From NCBI RefSeq assembly GCF_030272615.1, contig NC_081405.1:159486317-159550316 (forward strand): DNA of 64,000 nucleotides, given 5' to 3'. The notes below the pieces were generated by a model. It had not been told where the DNA came from. It did no database searches and saw only the letters and a program-made list of their open reading frames with translations. A program made the position numbers and the translations under genes. Each line of letters starts with the position of its first letter. Within the stretch, counting starts at the first letter, position 1. Shown here piece after piece: positions 25,236 to 35,727 of the stretch. Origin of the DNA: Cryptomeria japonica (taxonomy: Eukaryota > Streptophyta > Pinopsida > Cupressales > Cupressaceae).

Positions 25236-25350
25236 TATATATGCATATATATGTATATGTATGTATATGTATATGTATGTATATGTATATACATCTATAT
25301 CTATATCTATATATACATACATATAGATATATATGTGTGTGTGTGTGTAT
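24393..25350. repeat. Long TA/TATG-type compound microsatellite
   Basis: About 960 bp built almost only from TA steps with interspersed TATG and TACA units, ending in a short (GT)n at 25333-25348. Larger blocks recur inside it: tatatgtatatgtatgtata near 24712, 24956 and 25249, and acatatgtatacatatgta near 24560-24605 and again near 24855. The long Tyr-Ile open frames on both strands are an artefact of the repeat. Confidence 0.95.
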
Positions 25351-25668
25351 GTTTGAATACTTAACACACTTGCATTTGTGCTTTGAATTTATTTCAAACA
25401 TTACATATAATATTGTATATTATGTAAGTTATAATTATACTGATATGTTTTGAAAATATATAAATATATCCTCATTTACCATGTATCTCTAGACTTGGTT
25501 AAAAATATATATAAATGTGTGACATTAAACTACTCTTTAAACTCTGTGATATTAAACTACTCTTTACCATATCAAAGTGTGACATGTGCCTCATTTGATC
25601 GACCAATCAATTTGGATCTATATATTAAGTCATTGATTTAAGATTTCTTTAATGTAAGTTAAAAATAT
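25351..25668. other. Spacer, no gene recognised
   Basis: A 30-bp local duplication around gatattaaactactcttta/gacattaaactactctttaa lies at 25521-25565. Nothing else could be supported. Confidence 0.5.
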
Positions 25669-25964
25669 TCTTAAGGGGTCCTCCAATGGTGCACCTACAA
25701 ATGTTGATTGGACCAAATACAAAAGGAGATGAATAAGCAAAGCCAATAAACACAATCATCAATCAATTCCCAACTAGGAACATAATAATCTTAAGGGGTC
25801 ATGATACCATGTCTTAAAGGGTCCTATGTCTTGCAAGGGGTTATGATATCAAGTCTTAAGGGGTCTTAAGGGGTCAATTTCTTAAGGAGTCTTATGCCTT
25901 AAGGGGTCTTATGGTGGCAATGTCTTAAGGGGTCTTATGTCTTAAGCGGTCTTAAGGGGTCAAT
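25669..25964. repeat. Irregular array of cttaaggggtc motifs
   Basis: The motif tcttaaggggtc or close variants occurs about ten times in under 300 bp (for example 25670, 25791, 25855, 25866, 25897, 25923, 25950) at uneven spacing of roughly 11-120 bp. The spacing is often filled with ttatg or atgatacca text. No coding meaning is apparent. Confidence 0.75.
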
Positions 25965-26245
25965 ATTGACTTGAAATATACCTCATTCTTGAAACAATTA
26001 CTTCGAAGATGAATTTGACTTTAAATATACCTTGTTCTTGAAACAATTACTTTCAAGTTGAATTTGAATTGAAATTTACCTTGTTCTTAATAAGATTACT
26101 TCCAAGATGAATTTGACCTGCAATATACCTTGTTCTTGAAACAATTACTTACAAGATGAATTTGACTTGAAATATACCTCATTATTGAAATAAATACTTC
26201 CAAGATGAATTTGACTTGAAATATACCTCATTCTTGAAACAATTG
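25965..26245. repeat. 49-bp tandem repeat, about 5.7 copies
   Basis: Units begin tttgactt at 25965 (as attgactt), 26014, 26063, 26112, 26161 and 26210: five successive spacings of exactly 49 bp. The internal text (aatatacct then ttcttgaaacaattact and ccaagatgaa) is conserved with point changes only. There are no indels across the array. Confidence 0.92.
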
Positions 26246-27029
26246 CTATTTATTATAAATACGAACTTAATATAAATATCATATTATGCATTTACTTTCA
26301 ATAATAATTCATGAGTTCAAACGCTACTAGAAGTTCAATTCATGAGTTTAAAAACTACTATAAGTTCAATTCGTGAGTCAAAGTGGTTTAGATCACTCTT
26401 CAATAACATTTGATATTTTCTCGTGATCTTCACTATCTAGTCTCCACTTCTGACATCCACGTGAATATGGAACTAGATGAAGAGTTAGGCCGACAACAAT
26501 TACTAGGTGGCTATATTGATATACCTTGTTATCAGTTTGATATTCAATAAAATGAATCCCATGTTGAACAATTTGATTTATTTGAAATATTTCCCTTGCA
26601 CTACAATTGAGCTTACATGGGAAACAACAAATTCCAAGGTGAGAATTTGTAAAATATATTTCAAACATTGAAATTACTTTGAACCTAAGATGCATTTTTT
26701 TTTTAAACAAATTTAAAATATGTATTCAAATAATTTAGATAAATCAGTGAACCTGTTGGGATGTGCAAAATTTTGCCTTAATCTGTGTTAAGCATCTAGT
26801 TTATATCCTCATGGCTTAAACCCAAAATCCTTAAACCCTAAACCCTAGGGCTCATTGTAAGTTCTTGTCTCTTTTTGTTCTAATCAACCATTGACTTGCT
26901 ATAGTCAATTCTCGATCACATTAGTTACAAATGAAGCCTATCCCATCGTTGTCGTGACTGGCCCCATGCATTAGCCAGTCCGTCGCTATGGCCTTAAGCC
27001 TTTTTTTTCTTGTTGTGTATCTTCCCTAA
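26246..27029. other. Spacer, no gene recognised
   Basis: A minus frame of 105 codons (26710-26393) has no recognisable motif. Two copies of the aaaccct unit near 26832-26846 resemble a plant telo-box but not a telomere array. Confidence 0.5.
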
Positions 27030-27565
27030 GATCAATGGTTGTGATCAATGCATGATTGCACAATTAACCAAAAGTGCTCATTCATCTTAAGTCTACAGCC
27101 CCACCCGCATACATGGCACATGGGCCCCACTAAAATTTGACTTTGCACACATGGACTAATAAGTCTCAGACACATTTCAAATTATGTGGCATGTTGGAAA
27201 TGTGGGCCTAGTTCGTCCGCCTCATAGCCATAGTATTGGGCATTCATATCTCTCGTGTCTAACAACTCAGATCATTGCACAGTTGCGTGATTAGCCAAAG
27301 CTACTCACCTAGTCTAACTCCACAATCCCACCGGCAAACGTGGCATATAAGCCCCACCGAAGATGACATTGCACACCTAGACCAATGAACATCTAACATA
27401 AAGTAGGAAACGTAGCATGGTTAGGACATGGGTCCACTCGACCCACCTTCTAGTTATGATAACAAGAAATTGCCTTTCATGAGATCTATGGTTCATATCT
27501 TTACGCGATTGAGCAATTACCTAAAGATGCTCGAGGAAGTTAACTCTGCAACTCCATAAAAGCTG
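27030..27565. repeat. Diverged tandem repeat, about 225 bp, 2.4 copies
   Basis: Segments starting near 27053, 27281 and 27504 share the order gattgcacaattaacca-like, then a chronological series of anchors: tctac/ctcca, cccacc, tggcacat or tggcatat, gccccac, ttgcacac and ggac/gacc-aataa. The spacing is 228 and 223 bp. Divergence is substantial, so it is older than the 49-bp array. The third copy stops after about 60 bp. Confidence 0.7.
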
Positions 27566-28041
27566 AATTAAAGGAAGGGATTAAAAAATAAATAAATGTA
27601 TCTACGTGCTCACTTTTTATTCTTCGTCGCCTAATAAATATTCGGTCGTTGGGGCCACAACATTCAAATACAAAATTCAATGGCTAGTTATCGTCATCAA
27701 ACCTGCATATGTTCCCGCAGTAAATATGCTCAAATTTTTGTTGTAGCCCAGAATTTGGTTTTATTTGCTTCACTCCAATTTTATTTTTCATTTGCTATGC
27801 TCTAAAACGCTCTATACATCATTTATAATTCAATTTTTCCATTACTAGGGTTTATGCTCTAGGGTTTTCCACACAAGTTACAGTTGCATTTGTCATATAT
27901 CAATTCTTGTATTGTTTGTGTAGGCTCTGATTTCATAAGTTGTTTTGATTATCCAGATTTGCAGAGAAGCTCATTCTGAATTATATTTTGAAACCTTAAC
28001 TATTGTATGTATTTGTTCACATAAACCCTAATTCTAAAAAG

Positions 28042-28798
28042 ATGGTCGAATCTTTCAGCCTAGGTAAGAGGAAGTTCTCATAAGAGATAATTGCACAACT
28101 CCTAGGATCAACAAAGACACTAAAAAGGTCTAGGTCAAGTGCTAGGCCAGATGAGTTTGTAATTGATCATTCTAGTGGATGCAGGGACCCCTTGATTCCA
28201 CCATGGGGATTCAACCTTTGGAGAAGGGGCTACAACAAGAAGAAGGAGTGAGTCCCTATATCAAACATCTAGAACTACAATCTGGCAAGGTTGGTAGTTC
28301 CAAATGTCTATGTGAAATCTAAGCTGGTCACAACTATTTCTCAAAATTATAGACCGGATGTGAGGGAAGTTGTGGCTAAGGAGGGAGGCAAATTGGTGGC
28401 CATTATAAAGGAAGTGATTGATGAAGTCTTTATGCTTAATTCTAAATTGGATTGGCCAATAAAATCAAAGGAGCTGGAAAGAGAATATAATAATAATGAA
28501 AGATTGTATAGAGAGAAGCTTGCATCTTTTAGGCCTGCATGCTTGACTTCAAAGGGGGTTCCTCCTTATAGTACTAGTCTGTTTGTTGGTTACTTCATAG
28601 ACACTTACTATCCTTTGTGCCAAGTATGTGGTGTTGATGCTCGAAGCATGATCCCAAATTGGATGTTTGTGCTATGTATGGATATCTAAGATAGAAATAT
28701 AAATAGGCCTTTTGATTATGATAGCTTGGTGGCTAATGGTCTTCATAAAGCACTTTGTGCTTTCAAGAGGGGTCCCTCATTGAATTTCAAGTATTATT
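28042..28798 (+). pseudogene. Unrecognised long reading frame, 5' part, cut by the CACTA element
   Basis: From ATG at 28042 one frame runs to 28798 with only four in-frame stops (after GKRKFS, after YNKKKE, after VPISNI and after VLCMDI). It encodes PPWGFNLWRRGYNKKKE, VKSKLVTTISQNYRPDVREV and GVPPYSTSLFVGYFIDTYYP. I do not recognise the family. The leader contains aaaccctaatt just before the ATG, as many plant 5' UTRs do. The frame continues beyond the transposon at 39967. The four stops can arise by single C-to-T or G-to-A changes. It may be a dead host gene or the ORF of an unclassified retroelement. Confidence 0.6.
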
Positions 28799-28829
28799 CA
28801 CTAGTACATTTGGGTCAAAATTTCGACGG
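28799..28829 (+). repeat. CACTA terminal inverted repeat, left
   Basis: Starts CACTAGTACATTTGGGTC and ends TTTCGACGG. It matches the right end with three mismatch or gap positions. Confidence 0.93.
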
Positions 28830-29215
28830 CAAATCGTCGGTAGTCCGATGCATTTTTGTCACACTACCGACAAAAAAAGTCGTCGAAAACTTTTTGTTGG
28901 AAGTTCCGACTATCCTTGTGGTCATCGCAATTCTGACATCATCCCCATCCTTTCCGACGGCCGCCATTGATACTCATACCCAGAAAGAATACCGTCTCAA
29001 TCTCGGGCTACCATCGGAATTCTGACAGAGGAGTGTCGTTGGATGCACAGAATCCTCATCGAAACTCTCCTAGAGGTCGTCGTAATTTGAACCCCTTGGC
29101 ATCGGAATTATGATGGTCCCTAGGAGAGCTCCGATGAGGATGTTGTGCATCCGACGGCACTCCTTTGTCGGAATTTTTATGCTTTGATGTCGGAATTCTG
29201 ACAGTAGGCCGATTT
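28825..29215. repeat. CACTA left subterminal repeats
   Basis: At least a dozen copies of a 7-10 bp motif around CCGACGG or its complement, often extended to tcggaattctgac, lie in both orientations. Examples are at 28823, 28834, 28875, 28958, 29014, 29104, 29151, 29167 and 29191. In the maize Spm system the TnpA-like protein binds such arrays; that role here is inference. Confidence 0.85.
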
Positions 29216-29254
29216 TTCAAAAAAAAATAATTATAGAAAAAGATTGGCATTGGT

Positions 29255-29430
29255 ATCTCTATTCTATCTCTCTTCTCTATCCCTCTCTACTATCTCTCTT
29301 CTCTCTCCCCTCTCTAGGTCTCTTTCTCCATCCCTCTCTTCTTCTCTCCCTCTCTACTTCTCTTTCTCTACCCTCTCCAGGTCATTATCTCTTCCTCTCA
29401 CCCTCTCTCTCTCTCTCACCTCTAGTCTAT
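29255..29430. repeat. Pyrimidine-rich CT tract
   Basis: About 170 bp of almost pure C/T on the plus strand, made of ctctct, ctccctct and tctcttc blocks, inside the CACTA left arm. It could adopt non-B structure; there is no coding meaning. Confidence 0.85.
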
Positions 29431-30985
29431 GCATATGAGCCTTTCAAACCCACTCGGGGGTAAAATAGCCCTAAGTTGGCCTTATTTTGAGGAAAAATGC
29501 AAACATTTAAAGGATAAAATCAGTAATTTTCTACATTGTCGACCCCAATCTGTGCAAACCTTCTTGTTATTTGCGCCTAAATCTGTGCATGAGAGGAGTC
29601 CAAACCCACTCAGCAAGAGAAGAGCACCTTAAGTTAGCTAGAAGGAAGGTAAATTCATGAATTTAATAAACAATTATTGGGTTGGCCGACCTATGGAGGT
29701 GAAATGAAGGCAAAGGTAAAAAGGAAGCATATAAAACAAAGATCAAATACTCATCAAATTCAATTTGCAACCAATTAAGAGGAGAAGAATTAGGGAGCAG
29801 GTCTGTGAATTAGGGTATAAAATCATATTAAATTTATTTGTGATGCATTATTTGTTTTTCATTTCATTCACGATATGTTCTTTCTTGCTTTCAAGATGTC
29901 ATGAGGACTTCATTACAAGGAAAAGAACACCTTACCCAGCACAGAGCATGCCAACATCATGCTTCAATGCAAGGATGAAGACACTTGATGAAAGGAGGCT
30001 TCAAGGCATGAAAGAGGACATTGGCATCATGGAGGGTTTTCACATCAATATCAACACCAAGATTCACGAGTTTAGGATGGCAACATGAGGAGCTAAACCT
30101 ATTCAAAGCTTTCAACAATGCAATACAAAGGAAGGAGCATCTCAAGGTGCAAGGACAATGTCAAATGATGATCAAGATATTATGAGGATTCAACAAGGAA
30201 GAAACAAATGATTATCTTGCATTCCCTTCGAAAATCCAAGAATAGCAATCAGTAGAATAAGGAGAAATCAATAAGGATTGCTTTAAAATGAAGGGATCTA
30301 CAACACAATAGGCCATATGTAAGACATCAATCACCAATGATCAAGGTATTCAAGTCAGAGTTACAAAGGTGATCAAGGTTGGATAGATCAAGAATAAGTG
30401 GGTTCTACATCAAGCCTAGGCATTACAAAGTCTATATCAAACATATTCACCAAGGTGAATTACCCCACAAAGAGGTAGATTTTTGAATCTCAAAAAGGAT
30501 TTCATCAAAGCAAGTCATTCAAGTCAAGTATATGCACCATGAAGTTGAAGCAAGCATCATCGGTATGGAGATGCAACAAAAGGAGGACCAAGCATCATCA
30601 AACATATACTTCATTAAGCACACGGTCACATAAAAGGATCAAGAACTATCAGGAAGATGGAAGGACACAAACATGATCAAGTAGATAGTTTCAGAAGAAA
30701 TAATCAAAAGCTAAGGACTTGGTCATCTAGATGATACAATTTGGGAATATGTCCCACCACCTTCATCATGTTGAGAAAACTAGATAACGTTGAGTATCAA
30801 GAGATATTGCTCAATCACATAAGCTTTGTGATGATCGACTTGGCAAGTTGAGTTGGCATCCAATCATCGTCAACCTAATCAAGTGAAGCCACATTGACAT
30901 GTCCAAGTTCATCATACTTGATTCATCTAATGAATGAGCTAGTGACACATTGCAATGCATCAAAGTTTGTTCAAGCATACCTAAA
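29431..30985. other. CACTA left arm, no gene recognised
   Basis: Purine-rich on the plus strand with many caagg, catcaag and aatcaa triplets. A plus frame at 29765-30088 has 107 codons without known motifs. No second CACTA gene (TnpA type) could be identified here. Confidence 0.45.
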
Positions 30986-30989
30986 TACT

Positions 30990-31255
30990 GCAGTATCATA
31001 AGCATCATAAGCATCACATATGTATCATCATATATGTAATTGAGCATCATAAGAATCACATATGTATCATCATAAACATGTAATCCATCACATACGTATC
31101 ATAAATCACCATCCATCACATAGCTAATAAGTAGTCCACATTCCATAAATAAACACAAAGTTCAAAAAATGTCACATGTATCATCATAATCATGTAATCC
31201 ATCACATATGTATTTTAAATCATCATCTATCACATAGCTAGAGGTGAATCATGAA
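30990..31255. repeat. Diverged atcacatatgtatcat repeat, about 114-bp period
   Basis: The block catgtaatccatcaca ... catcacatagcta occurs at about 31077-31130 and 31191-31245, 114 bp apart. It is preceded by three shorter copies of cacatatgtatcatcat between 31014 and 31070. It lies between the transposase gene end and the left arm. Confidence 0.75.
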
Positions 31256-31388
31256 TTAATTAAGTAATGGCATTAGAATTCAAAACATATGAATTAATTA
31301 TGTAACCATATAAGTCAAATCAATTTCTATCAAGATATCAATATTAAATAGATAATATAATAATCGCATCTCATACATTTCATTCATG

Positions 31389-31426
31389 TCATTGATCTTC
31401 TTCTTCATCCAACTCATCATCATGAC

Positions 31427-31483
<57 letters not shown>

Positions 31484-34400
31484 CCTCCTCCTCCTCCTCC
31501 TCCTCCTCCTCCTCTTCATCGTCATCGTCATTGTGTTCGTCATCGTCATCGTCATCACCATCACCGACACCATCACCATCACCATCACCATCATCATCAG
31601 CAGCAGCACCATCATCATCATCAACTTCTTCTTTGTGTACATTTTCATCAGGAACATCATCGAGTAACTATCGATCGTGATCATCTATATCATCTTCTAC
31701 TTCTTCGATATCTTCTTCTTCCATCACATTATACATTATCGGCCTTCCTCTTGGATCATGTCTAACAACAAATGACCAACCCGGTTTATGTGGAACCTCC
31801 AAGTAAAATACCTGCTCACATTGACTTGGAAGAACATAGGGCTCATCCCCAACTCGTTCAAACGACCTTGTATTAACCATTGTAAATCCATTATCATGTT
31901 CGATAACAGTTCTATCAGGATCATTTATGTTCAGTCATAGCCAACACCATTTGACGACGAACATAACTAATTTGAAGGAATTAAAGTCACACTTGAGTAT
32001 ATCATCCAAAATGCCATAGTATCGATTTTGAGACACTTGAGGATGTATGTCATTTCTAGATGAAATATTGGTCACCTCAAAGACTGCAGTTATCCCAAAA
32101 TCACAAGTTTTCTTCGTGTCATCCAACTGTTTGATGCGAAATTTATGACCATTGCAGCACATAGCCTTGTGGTGTTTGACCTGTAATATGTCTAACATAT
32201 TAAAATTATTGCATCATGAGTTGATAAACATACGAGTGATTAATAAAATTATATGTACCTATTGATCTCTTAAACCATATGCTAAATCAATTTCCCTTTG
32301 TGTAACATTGGAATCTCCATTACGATGAGCTTCTTTAACCAATGAAGCGACACCATCCCATGTTAATGTGCAACTAGAATGTTGACATCGTTCAATCCAC
32401 ACCGTCATCCAATCAAGATTGTTTGCAATATACAAATCTAGTGCATCCCACTCACGACCAACTGTACAAATAATTAATAGACCACTTACAATTAATTTAT
32501 TTAGAAGATGAAGAATTAATTTACTACAATAACATCTTATAATTACCTGTCACTTTCTTTAATCTACCTTTCCCCATCAAGTGCTCCCCTTCGAATTTAT
32601 TAATGGGGTTGGGATCCCAAATGCGATCTACGTGGATTTTTGCTGCAAACTTAGGAAGATATTCAGTAATGTACACGATAGTTTGGTATACCATATATCC
32701 CTCCACCATAGAACCCTCAGGATGTGCTCTTTGTCGAACCAAAGCCTTCAAAAATTTCAAGTGCCTCTCAACCATCCACATTGACCTAGTGTGTACAGGT
32801 CCACACAATTCAAACTCAACTTGGTGTATGAGGTAGTGTTCTTGTGCATTGAAAAAAGTTGAAGGTAGACACTTTTGCATTTCACACATTAGATGAGGGA
32901 TTTTTCTCTTCCAATATTTTACATCTTCCTTGTGGATTTCTTTAGATGACAACCACCTAATTAAAGAGATTGAAGACGCAAAAATATATAAACGAGACTT
33001 TACAAAATAATATACAAATATATTGCATAACAAGTAAAACAAATGGCAAATATAATATATATACAACAAATTGAACAAACATCACTACTTACCTCATGTA
33101 TTTTCCAAGATCATATATGACTTGCTTGATATTATTGTCGAAGTGGTCTGGGAGATATAGAGGTAGAATGTATTGCAACAATTATAAAATGATCTTTTCA
33201 TTGTTTTCTAACATAATACAATGAAAAGTGCATGCGCAGTATACAAATATATAGTAAATACACAAGAATATGAATTACCTTAATGAAGGTATGCCAATCA
33301 TGCGTTTTCATCCCTGGCCCAAATTCACTCTTCTTTGATATGAGATTGTTTATGTTCGCAGCAAATCCTGTGGGAAATCAAATTTTTCGTATGACTTCTT
33401 TTATAGAATTGCTTTGCTGCTCCATTAATAACCAAGGAAGGGCACTTATATTAATCTGATCTCCATTGCTATTTGATTGAATGACATTTTTCATTGCATG
33501 ATTGGATTCCACAATGTCACTACAAATTTTGACAAGTTTTTCTTTGTCATGCCTTCCATCCAATATTTTCCATAATGTCTCTGTTATATTCTTTCCAATA
33601 TGCATTGTATCAAACAAATGCACAATTTATAGGTACTCGTAGTAAGGCAACCTACTGAATTGTCTGGGATAAATTTTTAGTCCCTTTGGAAGGTGGCCAT
33701 CCATGCCTTGACGACCTTCAGTATCATCAATTACATCATCAGTAAACAAAACACGATAGAAAAATTCAAATTCCAAACATAAACCATTAGATGGAATGAC
33801 ATTACCTTGACGATTAATTCTATTATATTCCAACTTCCATAAATAAGGAGTCATTCTTCGTGGCTTTGATGTAGTCTCTTCTTTCCCATTGAAAAGATGT
33901 TTTTTAGTATTCCAGTACTTATGATTTTTGTGAAGGAATTGCCTATACTCATCAAACACCTACTTTCCTAAACTTTTTGAATGACGGGATTTCATCTTTG
34001 GACCACAAACTAGACATGCAAATTTTCCCTTTGTTTGAAGACCTACAAGATAATTTATAATTCTATTAAATCTATTAATTTTTATAATTATAATTATCAT
34101 GCGCAACTTGAACACTATAACGTACCACAAAAATGTGTTAGCCCTGGGGCATCATGTATTGTCCATACAAGCATTGCATGGAATTGAAATTGTCTTTGTC
34201 CTATTGGTCTAGAGATGTCATACATGGTCACACCATTCCATAACTCCAGCAACTCGTCGATAAGAGGCTCAATATATACATTCATATCTTTAACTTGGTA
34301 CTTGCCTAGTGGAATGAACAAAAACATTACATAATTATTATGACCATTTTACTGCAATATTTATAATTAAATGTAGATGACTATTAAATGATAAAATACC

Positions 34401-35727
34401 TGGAACAATCATTGCCAACATTATGTGCTCCCTCTTTATTGACATCCATGGAGGAATATTATTGTTGATAACAAAAATAGGCCACACCGAGTAAACAGAT
34501 CTCAACTCTCCAAATGGATTGACACCGTCCGCTGCCAATGAAAGCCTGAGATTATGAGGTTCTTCTTTAAAGTGTGGCCACTTTTCCTCTATGTCCATAA
34601 ATGCTAAACCATCCACAGGCATTCGAATAATGTCATCTCGACTTCTATTGTGTGCATGGTAATCCATAAATTGTGCCAATCTAGTGCACCTGAATAATCG
34701 TTGCATATGTGCAATAAAGGGAATATAACGAAGAACCTTGCGAGGCACCCTTTTTGTTATTTGATCTGTTCGATATCTACTGATATGACATTCAGGGCAT
34801 TTTGTTCCAAATTCATGTTGTTTATGATATATAATATGATCATTGGGACAAGCATCTATTGTTTGATACTCCATTCCAATATCTTTCATAATGGCAGATA
34901 ATTCTCGGTATGAGCGAGGTAGAATATTTGATGGTGGTAAGAAAAACTCACCTATCAATCTACAGCAAAAAAAAAAGTTTGAGGTGTTAATATAAAGAAT
35001 TTTAATGGTACATGATTCACCATTTATTAACTGTAATGACATGTATGACACACCTTAACATACGAGAGATTGTTATGTTGGATAAACCATTCATAACCTT
35101 CAAGTTCACCAACAACAATACAGTAGAGAGAAGAGTTGTTTGGGATCCTTTGTAAAGGGGCTCATATGCCTTCTCAAGAAGAGGTAAATCATGAACATCA
35201 AGGTCATCCCGATCATCATGATCAGCTGTGCCAGTACTAAATGTGTCATGGATCAATGTATTTGTACCATCATCTTCAATTGTGTTTTCTGGTGCATGAT
35301 CGTCGTCTTCCATGGGATCATTATCTTCAGCTTCGATATTCACACCTCCATGTTCCTCCACTTCCAAAACCATATTCTTAGGGTTTTGTTGATCCATACC
35401 ATGTGCTCTAGGGTGCTCCACCTATATAAAATTGATATACATAAATAAACCGTGATCATGATCTCATTATCAAGTGATTTCTTATGTATATAAATTGTTA
35501 AAATGATATAATGAACAACTTACCAGTGGATGATAATCATGTCCCCCTTCAATGTGACCATGTTGCCTACAATGTTTCTTAGTTGTTTTGATTAGAAGTC
35601 TTCTAGTCTTTAAGCCCTTACAAATTTTGCAGGGACAATAACATTTCCCATCACCTTTTCTTTTCAAGTTAGACCATAATCTAGCAATTGTCTCCTTATT
35701 TTGTTATTCGCTAATATTATCTGACAT
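31389..35727 (-). pseudogene. CACTA transposase (tnp2/Transposase_21 type), nine exons, stop-riddled
   Basis: Exons (minus): 35727-35524, 35421-35054, 34959-34400, 34305-34126, 34042-33279, 33193-33093, 32956-32547, 32461-32259, 32180-31389. All eight introns (78-136 bp) have GT-AG ends and all phases agree, giving 1194 codons with no frameshift. Domains in order: N-terminal transposase-associated Cys motif (CYCPCKICKG); tnp2 domain (DACPNDHIIYHKQH, CPECHISRY, SLAADGVNPFG); Cys pair CLVCG; MHIGKN; DUF4218-like (GPVHTRSMWMVERHLKFLK, ARPEGS-like AHPEGSMVEGY); DUF4216-like (YVLPSQCEQVFYLE); acidic tail. Eight in-frame stops (codon 8, three in exon 5, and one each in exons 6 and 8 and two in exon 9) prevent full translation. 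It would catalyse cut-and-paste transposition. Confidence 0.9.
31392..31660 (-). repeat. GAT/GAG trinucleotide repeat coding the acidic transposase tail
   Basis: On the minus strand, in the transposase frame, this is a run of Asp and Glu codons (GAT, GAC, GAG) with a few Gly and Ala codons, about 80 residues long, ending EEEDQ and a TGA at 31389. Read in other frames it gives the artefactual poly-Met, poly-Arg and poly-Ile frames. Pure (CAT)n covers about 31430-31480 and (CCT)n about 31481-31513. Confidence 0.85.

Noticed and set aside
24242-25453. Several open frames of 80-364 codons rich in Tyr and Ile on both strands
   Set aside because: They arise because TA, TG and CA steps contain no stop in those phases; the sequence is a microsatellite and no start, domain or coding bias supports a protein.
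25965-26245. 49-bp array as a CRISPR
   Set aside because: Units are contiguous without unique spacers, and the context is a plant nuclear genome.
26826-26848. aaaccctaaaccctaggg as an interstitial telomere
   Set aside because: Only two full units; this is a telo-box-sized coincidence and not an array.
29244-29438. Ser/Leu-rich plus frame of 64 codons
   Set aside because: It is a translation of the CT-rich tract in the CACTA left arm.
31298-31684. Minus frame with poly-Met and poly-Arg, and plus frame with poly-Ile
   Set aside because: They are off-frame readings of the GAT/GAG repeat that encodes the acidic tail of the CACTA transposase in another frame.
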